Below are positions 43,101 through 51,884 of a stretch of 51,884 nt of DNA, one piece after another. Each line of letters opens with the position of its first letter. The stretch's first letter is position 1. A program made the translations under genes and the position numbers. The notes under the pieces were generated by a model. It saw only the letters and a program-made list of their open reading frames with translations, had not been told where the DNA came from and made no database searches. This stretch comes from Gamarada debralockiae (lineage: Eukaryota; Ascomycota; Leotiomycetes; Helotiales; Hyphodiscaceae), in NCBI GenBank assembly GCA_002803225.1, contig NXFV01000644.1:1-51884 (forward strand), read 5' to 3'.

Positions 43101-46100
43101 AACTTCGAATGACGGCAGGTACAGCTATCTACCGAGAGAATATGATAACTACTGGGCAAGCACTTCTGAGGATGCAGCACCCGCATCGATCCCGACGTCG
43201 ACCGCACAGCATACTGCCGAGGATCCCGTACGACCTGAACACCTTGTGCAGTCTGAAGCTCCTCCTGCAGTGACGGAGTCTCCTACCACTAACGTTGAAA
43301 CCCCTCCTATTCCGCCTCTCAGTGCCCGGAGAACGAGCACGGCGGCTGAATCTCGTCCAGCCATGCCAAATAGGTTCTCGTGGGAGACTAGTGCCGAGGA
43401 TGTGTCCCTTGCTCAATCTCGGGAAGAGGTGCCAGAAGTGCCCGCCATTCCGCCACAACAGAAACCATATACGGATCGAACCATTGAAGCACCTTTGAAA
43501 GCTATGGATGAGGGAATTGCTACAGAAGCAACCAGTCATACTGCACAAGTGCCGTACTCTCAGCCTTCAACTCTGGACTACGACAAAGAATTGGGGGCTC
43601 AAGGTCTTACCTCGCCAGTGTCTGAACCGTCTGACGATGGGCATACTGGAAGAGATGCTGCTTTACTCGCAGGCGGTGCTGGTCTTGGAGGAGCTGCGGT
43701 AGCGGCAGCTGTACACTCACACCCAGCACAGTCCCCGCAGCAGCCCACGACCTCCCAACGAAGACTTTCGTTAGCAGAAGAGAAAGACCCCCAGGTATCT
43801 TCTTCTTATCCTGTATTTCCAACTCCGCCAGAAGACGAACATCCTTCTCGATCTCCCCAAGCGTATTTCTCAGGTCTCCCGGCAGAGCAGCCAGCACCAT
43901 CCGCAGCACCAAGCTCTGTGTCGCCCATTAATTCACCCGTCAAAATGCAATTCTCCCCCACGCCTAGAATACTAGCTTTCAAGGAGATTGCGGCGATAAA
44001 GAATCCTCAACAGAGAATCCAGACTTTTGATGAGATGAGACATCGTTTTGCGGCTATGGATTCTGGCCTCATTGATTGGATGGCGACCCTTAAAGCTCAA
44101 CATCCAGAACATTCAAATGCGACTGGATCGTGGAGTGGGGCAGCTTTCCCTATAGCTAATGGATCTGCAAGATCTAAGTATTCAAAGGCACCTGGGCAAG
44201 CATTACCTCCATTACAACAACCATATTATCAGCAGTATCTCAACGCTTCCCCGACAACGCCGGGAACACCAGTATCACGACCCGGCCCAAGCATACCTTC
44301 TGGCTCTCAACAAGGATTCTCTCCTGCTGGTAGTGGTAAACTGACCAGCCAGCAAGTTCAAGCCAAAGGAAAGGAGCTACTTCACACAGCGGGCATTTTC
44401 GGCGGCAAGGCAGGCAAAGCAGGGAAAGGGTTACTCGCGAAGGGAAAGAACAAGCTTCGAGGAAGCGGTGCTGGAGACAAGGTAGATTGATTATCTCCTT
44501 CCGAGCCGGACCGCATTTGGGCGACGTGGCGTTTTCTTTTGATTTTCTATTATGACTTTCCAAGACTAATCAGTGGTGGCGGCGGTTTATCTTTTCTTTT
44601 CAATTGCCTGCGCTGCCTTCCTCAGCATTGTTACCTGCTTAGCAGGCCATGTACGACTAGGGAGAATTGCAGTCTTCAATTGTTGTCTCTTTGCCATTAT
44701 GATTGCCATGATTGTTGTACCTATTACTAAGATTTGATTGCCCACACAGACTTCTCCGAACCTCAGCCCGCCAGCCAAGCCCAAGAATGAGAGACGAACC
44801 TCGTGGGGCTTCCCTCTCTCTGTCTCGCGGTCTTCAGGTCGACCTGATGCGTCCGCTCGCCAATCAAAGGAGAGCATACCAATGCCGACGCCAACCCCAG
44901 AGCGCCAACGAGCTGGCACGATGAATTCTCAGAGAAGCTTTCCTGCTTTAGAAATACCGACGAGTGCGAGCCGCGATTCTCCAATACTCATGAGCGGTGC
45001 AGTTGCATCGCCCGAGTCGCGGTTAGCTCAATCGAATGAACCAACTCCATCTCAAGGCCTTGCCCAAGAAACTCCTGAGAACAACGAGTCAGAAGAGCAA
45101 GGCAAACTTGGCATTCCGGCACCAATTACCAAGAACCAACCTTCGTGGGATCCTTTCAATGCCACTCCCATTGCCGAAGAAGAAGGTTTCCAATACGATG
45201 AATGTCCAAAACAACCACCCCAAGCTATGCATTCTGCCGCCCCAACGGCGCTTCCCATCCCTGATGATGCTGGTTCGAAGAGTGAACGCTCTACTAGCGG
45301 AGACGCTCAGTTTTATGATGCTCATGAGGAGACGTCGGATCTTAATGACTGGGTGATGGTATCGCCGCAGCCAGAATCGAAACACGTGCAGCCTAAAGCA
45401 GAACCGGTAGCAAGGCCAGAGTCTGAAGTATACCAGCCTCCGGAGGGGCCACCTCCTGGGTTTTTAGAGAGGCAACAGACGCTACCGGTAGCGGCGCCAG
45501 AAATCGCCGGAGCTCCAGAACAGCCACCCACTAGAACTCCGAATCGACCACAAGTACAGCCCAAAGTGGATCCAAAGCCAAGGCCAGAGTCAGAAATATA
45601 CCAGCCTCCAGAAGGACCTCCTCCGGGCTTCTTGAATCGACAACAGGCTCTGCCAGCGCCGGAACCACAAATCACCAAAGCTTCAGAACAGGCACCTATT
45701 AGTGTTCTGAATCAACCACAGGTGCAGCCTAAGTTGGAAACAGAGGTGTCCAGAGCTTTGGAAAATCCACCTCAAAGTGTTCTGAATCAACAACAGGTGC
45801 AGCCCAAATTGGAGCCAGAAGTCTCCCAGGTCTCCCAAGAACCACCTGCCAGCGTTCTAAATCGACCGCGTTTCAGTTACGAAGCTCCTGTACAGTTACA
45901 ACCTCCTCCTTCGACTCATCAACCACAGAACACATCTCACGACTCTCCCACGCAGCAGAACTTTGTCCATACTGCTAGAGAGCAGCAACACCAACAGCCA
46001 GAGGTCGAGGAGCCAACAAGGAATGGTTCATTCCAAGGACTGCCACCAATTCGCCGAACTTCGACGTTTGGACTTAGCTTCGGTCGCAAACAGAGGCCAA

Positions 46101-49100
46101 GATTCCCGATTGACGATGAAGAACTTTCTAGCCCTCGATCGCAGCACGAGGCATCTTCCAAGAATTATGAAGCGGAGATTGGTACCGCTGCTGGAGCTGC
46201 TGCTGTTGCTGCATATGCCAACCAACATGAGCATAAGGATCAGCCCCACCAAGTCCATCATGCCGCTGCATCCACAACAAATCCCTCGCAACAACGCAAA
46301 GATTCCATGGATCAGCCCGGCGCAATTAGACCAGAGCTCAATCAAGCACATTCTTCTGATTACAGCCAGCGTACCACCAAGCCCCAACCCGAATCGCAAT
46401 CCGCTTTTCAAGCACCACGGGCGGCCGATGTGCTTCCCGGAAGTTTTAGAAGATCCCAAGATGCTTGGCGACCAAATGCAGTCTCACCCCCAACTCAGAT
46501 TTCTCCTACAAGGTATAGTGGGACCGCTATGGCTCCTCCACAACGCCCTTCGATAGAGCAACAGCGCAGCATGGAAGGACAACGTAGCCGTGGATTCTCG
46601 GAATCTAGTCAGAGCACTGCACGGCCTGATGTCCAATACAATGACCGAGGACCTCGTCCAGTGCAAAACCAGCCACTGCGACCGATGTTGTATGATCAAC
46701 CTCCATCATCGGCACAAAGATATCCGGAGCTCTTCCAAACTCAACAACCTCTTACGGACTTGGGACGAGATGGCGAACTGCCTGCTCACATGTACCAAGC
46801 TCCCATTCCTAGGGAAGCAACCTTTCTACCACGACAGCAAACAAACGAATACCAGCTTCCAGGTGTTGGACCACCGGCTGAGGAACCCCGTCCTGATCGC
46901 TCAAGACGAAATTCTGCTGCCTTCTTGAAGGATCTTGTTCGTGGCACATCTAGAGAAAGAGGTGATTCATCTCGAGATGGAGGAATGTCACCTAGTGGAA
47001 GAGCTGTGGACTCTCGTGGATACGAATATCCCGAATCCAGCATTGCTTCGGACGAAGCTCAAGAGCAACAGAAGCGTCGATCCAGCTTCTTCGGCAACTT
47101 GAATCGCGCTTCAACTACTGGCTTGGGTCCTCCACAGAGCCGAGAGAGTGTAGTTGCTCATTTCCCCGGATCACGAACTGATCTTTTGGGGACACCGCAA
47201 CAGTCTCCGGTGGGTCCTCACGACAAGAAGCGATCGTTCTTTGGATCTGCGTCCTCTAGCTCCCCCAAATTGAAATCAAACAAACTTTCCAGATCGTCGA
47301 CATCTGGTATGTCTGATGAACCTGGAAAGAAGAAACGATTTTCGGGATTGAGCAGCATGTTTAGCCGTTCCGGCAATCCATCTTCGAGAGGTTCCAGCCA
47401 AGATCGGCCGCAAGCGACCAGAGAGCTGTCGTACAATGAGCGACAACCAATCGAGTCTCCACAGTTCGATCAGCGACAAACTGTTCGACAACCTCCTCCA
47501 CCTCAGAACCAGAACCAGAATGCAAGAGCTCCTAGCCAACAGCGTCAACTTCTAACAAAACTGTCAACTGGTGGAGATCCATCAAAACCTCGCCAAGAGA
47601 GCAAGACCCGCCGATCATCAGCGTCAACGTTGTTGAGTGGAATCATGGGACGCAAATCGGAGCAGAAAGACCGAGGAAAGGAAGATACATCGTCGCAGGG
47701 AACTCGATCTCAGGCAAGTCAATCGCAGTATCCTCAGCAGATTCCCCTTGGACAGACATACACGGATCTCAAAGAGGAATCACCACAAGCTCCTGCTGAT
47801 CCTCCGCCATCACGCATTCAGCAACCGCAGCCAATGCGGTACCAGGATCGTCCACCCCAGGCTCGTCCACCCCAGGCTCAACCTCAGCCTCAAGAGCGCG
47901 GACGACGTGCAGGTAGAGAACCTCCACGTGAAATTCCCCGCGAGCGTCCTCGTGAGCCGCAATATGACCGCGTTCCAATTCCCGGTGGCTACTCTCTGGT
48001 TCGAGGTGAAGGCGCGATGACTGTCCCTACAGAGTACGATCCTCGGGGCCTGAGCCGTTTCCAACAAAGTCAGCAAATGGATCCACGACACATGCAGGAA
48101 CAGCAGCAACAGATGCGGGGACCTTATCAACAAGCTCCACAAGGTCCTCCACGACAGAATTACGAACAGCAAGCTCCTCTTCATCCGCAACCCGAAAGTC
48201 GCCACACTTCAAATGCGACCAAACCACCTACCTTGTCGCCAGTCGAGACGTACGAATCCTACACCAAGCGCCAAACTCCGCATCTCTCTCGTGAAGATTT
48301 ACTCGCACGCTCACCGGCTAGAGAGCAGCCAGGCCAGCAACGACCATACCAGCTCTCTCTCCCCGAAGACGAAGAAGATCGCGATCACCGCCCCAACCGC
48401 CTCTCCAAATCTCCACCTATCCTCTCACCAGCCAATTCAACACGTCCTGCACAGAACCCAAGCATCGCACAACCACAGATGAAGAAACAACATGATGCAA
48501 TCCAGCGCCTCCAGCAGCCTGTATTGCGACACCCAGAATCTCCAGCAGGATACCCACTCCCCGATGATGCAGTATTCAGTCCCGTGAACGAAGCCGCGCG
48601 CGACATACCACCACCTCCACCACCGAAATGGTCTAGCCATCTTGACGCCCAACATGGCCATAATCCCAACCAACATATCTCTTCTCAGCGCTTGAACTTA
48701 GAATCCGAGCTCGATCGCTCGAATACTCGACGTACGGCCGTCAGTGCAGTGAGCGGTCTGAGTGGTCCACAGAGTGCTGGACTTAATGTACCGCGCAAGG
48801 AAGACGATGGGGGACGCGACGGCATCACTCCGTCTCCCACGCCACCTAGTCCAGCTTATACACCTGAGAGGACGTCAAGCCCACCGAGATATTCGGTTGA
48901 TGAGAAGGAACTTGAGCGCGGACTTGAGAGTGGACACCAAGATCGTGGACGTATGCTTGGTGATCAGAATATTAGGGTCACGACGGTAAATCGGGGACCA
49001 AGTCCGGATTTATATAACGCCTCACCACGACTTCCTCCCAACAATTCGGGCTTCAACGCACCCTCGAATGCTAAGAACAGTAATCTCGGGAATGGCAACG

Positions 49101-49456
49101 GCCATGCGGCGCCCAGTGCTCAGAATAGCCAACGCACATCTCAACCTCTCCAGCAAACTGGAAATTCTGCAGCTGCGCCGAGTGGAAAGGAAAATAATCC
49201 AACGACCCTAACGAAAGCGAAATCCAAGAAACTAGCAGAGCTAGAGAATACGGAAAGTGACAGCCATCGTGCACGACGAGCAGCGAACGCACAGGAAGAG
49301 AAGATCTACTATGATGCGGAGACGGGGCAGGAGGGACATAGAGGTGGTGAGGAAGGTAACGGTGATGGAGATGAGGTTACAATGAGTGCAACGTCCTATC
49401 CGGGACAGGAGTGGAATCCTTATGCGGCGGGGGGATGGGAGGAGGGTTTTGATTGA
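40193..49456 (+). CDS. giant proline-rich disordered protein
   Basis: Three exons (40193-40239, 40293-44481, 44750-49456) give about 2980 residues. Intron 1 (53 bp, GTACGT...CTAG) joins MAPTFPTTFEKEQSPM to SPASGSNTPISYRANVNR. Intron 2 (268 bp, GTAGAT, branch TTACTAAG, ACACAG) joins GSGAGDK to TSPNLSPPAK in phase. No enzyme domain is visible. The chain is rich in Pro, Ser, Gln and Arg. It has an acidic patch (GGDDWGDDDEYD), a short helical block (FKEIAAIKNPQQRIQTFDEM), a basic Gly-Lys stretch (FGGKAGKAGKGLLAKGKNKL), imperfect 56-residue repeats and a C-terminus ending WNPYAAGGWEEGFD. Probably a cytoplasmic or cortical scaffold conserved in filamentous fungi; function unknown. If intron 2 is kept, translation stops at 44490 after 1414 residues. 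Two separate genes remain possible. Confidence 0.8.
45386..45871 (+). repeat. in-frame 168-bp coding repeat
   Basis: Inside exon 3, the codons for VQPK start at 45386, 45554, 45722 and 45797. The first two steps are exactly 168 bases (56 residues) and the last is a shortened 75 bases (25 residues). The two longest copies share QPPEGPPPGFL, followed by an Arg-Gln-Gln. Confidence 0.85.
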
Positions 49457-49646
49457 GCGGGAGGCGATTTCTTGTTTAATTTTTGATGGAGAGAAGGAGT
49501 GGAGTATGTAGGTTGTGTTTGTTGAACTTTGAATACCCAGTACGCAGGTTACGCAGCTTTGTTTTGTTTAATAGCTATCTGAAGGGGAAAAGGGGGAGGA
49601 GGGGGGATACAAAGTCTTTTCACTGCAGCCCGGAGACGATCAGCGA
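49457..49646. other. 3' region of giant gene
   Basis: No gene; a G-rich stretch at about 49586-49607. Confidence 0.4.
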
Positions 49647-49937
49647 TTAGCCTCTGCTTCGTTCTGTGATATGTTGCATTATGCATAGGCAGTCGCTCAA
49701 GTCTCTCGGAACAAATCCCTCACTATCCTCCGCTGCTTGTGACTTCACCTCCATGATCTCCACGACGCTTTGATTGCCACCCCGACCTCCGCCTCTCTTC
49801 GGTCCAAAAGTGCCCTTTGCTGCATCCTTGAAGAACTGGCTGGATGTAGATATCGGGAACGAGGAGACCGCGGGCACCAGAAACCTGAACAGTTGAATTG
49901 AATAGAATAAAACCGAGCAGAATCTCGTCACCGCCAT
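49647..49937 (-). CDS. small hypothetical protein
   Basis: An ATG-started frame of 96 codons. The first about 28 residues are hydrophobic (FCSVLFYSIQLFRFLVPAVS) and could be a signal peptide or membrane anchor. A glycine-arginine patch (GPKRGGGRGGN) and an acidic C-terminal part with two cysteines follow. An overlapping minus frame (49953-49723) competes. No family recognised; convergent with the giant gene. Confidence 0.35.
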   Translation of the reverse strand: MAVTRFCSVLFYSIQLFRFLVPAVSSFPISTSSQFFKDAAKGTFGPKRGGGRGGNQSVVEIMEVKSQAAEDSEGFVPRDLSDCLCIMQHITERSRG

Positions 49938-50110
49938 GATGAATGCGGGTCACTGCTCGCGATAAGCTCCTTGTCTTACTTTAGCGCCTACTAGTCTCGT
50001 CCCGTTTTGAAATGGTCACATACATAAAGTTACTCCCCGTAACTTTTACAACACTCACGTTCGCTCAAAGATACTGAAAGATCGTAGCATTCGTCTTCCA
50101 ATCAACAAGA

Positions 50111-50755
50111 ATGATAAAATCAAAGGCAAATCGCGTCGCAAACAAAGCCGACAAAGCTACCCTTCCGGCAAATGCGCAAGCTCCATCACTCTCCGACCTG
50201 AAGGAAGACTCCAGCCTCTGGTACAAAATCCACGTCCTGATCAACGACCTACGGAACCTATCCAAAGACCCAGCCTCTGAGGCGCGTACTCTATGCACCA
50301 CTGATGAGCTTTACATCAGCAGCCCTTATTTCACACCTACAGAGGCTAGCCTAATCAAAAGCACTATGATCGAATTAGAAGACACCATAGTCGACGGAGA
50401 CCTTGAATCCGACCTAGAGTCCACAAACGCAGCAGCTGCCTCCACCTCCACTTCAGACGATATGAATAGCGCCACAAAGGTAAAATCTATGACCATCGAG
50501 GAAGCAATCAAAAACAGGCTGGCAAATTTTTTCGACAAACGCAGGGCCAGCGGTGACTCACGACCTTGCGGACCGCATGACATGGCACCCATCTACGAAG
50601 AAGTGTTCGGAATTTCGAATGCAGAAATCCAGAACGAACGCTTCCTCAGCCGTCTGAGAAGATCCGGATTGCCTAGTAACAGCAATCTGCAAAAGGAAGA
50701 TATTACTACGAAGGAGCCAAAAGCCAAACAGAAGAAGGGTGCTAAGAAATTCTGA
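50111..50755 (+). CDS. hypothetical protein with lysine-rich tail
   Basis: An intronless frame of 214 codons starting at ATG 50111. The N-terminus is basic (MIKSKANRVANKADKATLP), then an alpha-helical, charged body (LWYKIHVLINDLRNLSKDPA). An acidic Ser/Thr-rich linker (VDGDLESDLESTNAAAAS) and a helical segment (TIEEAIKNRLANFFDKRR) follow, ending in a lysine-rich tail (EPKAKQKKGAKKF) that could be a nuclear signal. No signal peptide or membrane helix. Family not recognised; single well-formed frame with ordinary codon use, so probably real. Confidence 0.65.
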   Translation: MIKSKANRVANKADKATLPANAQAPSLSDLKEDSSLWYKIHVLINDLRNLSKDPASEARTLCTTDELYISSPYFTPTEASLIKSTMIELEDTIVDGDLESDLESTNAAAASTSTSDDMNSATKVKSMTIEEAIKNRLANFFDKRRASGDSRPCGPHDMAPIYEEVFGISNAEIQNERFLSRLRRSGLPSNSNLQKEDITTKEPKAKQKKGAKKF

Positions 50756-51853
50756 CGGACTTAGGTTCGACTTTCAGGGCAAGAAAGACGCAGGATAGCT
50801 TCGGGCAGTGTATGACTATGACTAGACTGTACAGATTCTATGGAACGAAGATACTCAAACCCTCAGAGACTATTATTGATACCTAGTGAATGCGTGAATG
50901 CACGGAAATTAAGATGAATCTCTCTTCTAATTATTCAGTTACTGTGGGCGCGCCAGAATTTGGAAAACTCTCTTCTGGTTCGGGTGTTCCTCTAGACTTA
51001 ATAGATGGCTATCCTCGGTCGACGCATAAAGCTCAAGACATCTATTGCAATGGGTCAGCTATTCTGAGAAATTTCAACGGTTCGCGTAGCATTATTCTTT
51101 GCCGCGTTGGTACGAATAACGTTGAACTTCAAGGGTAGCTTCCCGTTCCCAGGTTGGAGGAATTGAGCGGTGAGATGGTGGATCTGGAAGTCCGAATTGA
51201 CATTTTGTAACCTGCTATGAGTCCCTGCGCCATTAATGAGCTTCCCATCACAGGCCGCCCAGCAGGAGCGTAATGAGGTCCATTCTTTACGTAAACATTC
51301 TAGTCGTCTGTTAGTAGATTCTCCGCTAGTGAGGGGTTAATTGTATACCTCTATTGCCCTTGTCCAGCTGCTCCAGAATCATTTATCTCTCGATGGGACT
51401 CATTTTCGTGAATTAATGGTCACCCATCCAAATCAATGCAGGATATGTCCATGTTCTGAGTAGGTTTGATTAGAATCGGAGGTATCTAAGTACCTTTTCA
51501 AATTTTTCTGATCCAAGACAGTCAAGATATTCAGCTTACGTGCTCATCAATAACTTGTTAAATTTGATGACCGGGTTCACTTACGCAATGGCTTGAATGA
51601 TTGGGCACCCGAAAACGCAAGTACGAGAAGTACCTCACGATTGGCCCTTTTGAAGTGCGAGCTAAAGAACCTCCCTTTTAGTCTCCGAAGGTGAAGGTGC
51701 AGAAAACTTGAAATGCCTCATCCCAAAGTTTATTTATCGACATAGACACTATCTTTGGAGACCTCGGAACTGGATTTTCAACTCTTACTAGCAAACGACT
51801 CAGTCATTTCTTCTTTACCTACATCTGGTTTACAGTAAACTCAAGTGACTATT
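50756..51853. other. no supported gene
   Basis: The only frame of note is 82 codons at 50890-51138 on the plus strand, without domain or context. The rest is unremarkable and mildly AT-rich. Confidence 0.5.
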
Positions 51854-51884
51854 CCCCCCCCCCCCCCCCCCCCCCCAAAAAAAA
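51854..51884. repeat. C23-A8 homopolymer at the window end
   Basis: Twenty-three C followed by eight A close the sequence. It does not resemble a fungal telomere (TTAGGG/CCCTAA) and is probably a contig-end assembly artefact. Confidence 0.9.

Noticed and set aside
50890..51138. 82-codon plus frame
   Set aside because: Short, no domain, no signal peptide, no context.

Overview
The window is nuclear DNA of a filamentous ascomycete (Pezizomycotina). The evidence is protein genes broken by short 43-101 bp GT-AG introns, Zn2Cys6 regulators, MFS drug pumps, a GH54 arabinofuranosidase, an expansin-like secreted protein and a Sed5-type syntaxin. The style fits Leotiomycetes or Sordariomycetes; I cannot fix genus or species. 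No tRNA, rRNA, CRISPR or prokaryotic feature was seen.

Layout. About 1-29.8 kb is a gene-poor, repeat-bearing accessory region. It mixes a few intact genes with many broken ones. Intact or probably intact: a hypothetical protein (2.1 kb), an expansin-like protein (5.2), an NTF2-like protein (7.9), a 14-TM-type MFS pump (10.8), an RBR ubiquitin ligase (15.6), a LigB/DODA-type extradiol dioxygenase (20.1) and GH54 AbfB (23.1). Broken: a DUF7730-like gene (3.4), an unrecognised relic (6.9), an ankyrin-repeat gene (9.2), an isolated C-methyltransferase domain of a fungal polyketide synthase (13.1), the N-terminal half of a P450 (18.2), a Zn2Cys6 regulator (26.4) and a short-chain dehydrogenase (27.9). 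Tandem repeats lie at 1.2, 7.7, 15.4, 22.1 and 25.1 kb, and perfect inverted repeats at 4.8 and 12.8 kb.

About 29.8-36 kb holds a compact intact trio: a Zn2Cys6 regulator divergent from a DHA1-type MFS transporter, with a five-exon P450 convergent on the transporter. This is the arrangement of a small metabolic or detoxification module. About 36.5-50.8 kb looks like conserved core genome: a cysteine-rich single-pass surface protein, the Golgi t-SNARE Sed5/syntaxin-5, a giant proline-rich disordered protein of about 2980 residues in three exons, and two small hypothetical genes. The window ends in a C23-A8 homopolymer that looks like a contig-end artefact.

The best leads are a decayed secondary-metabolite locus (PKS methyltransferase relic beside an aflT-like pump, with an 18-bp perfect hairpin between them), the TF-MFS-P450 trio, the 123-bp four-copy repeat with an internal hairpin in every copy, and the giant gene whose second intron hides a stop two codons past the donor. 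I did not find a system I can defend as wholly new.
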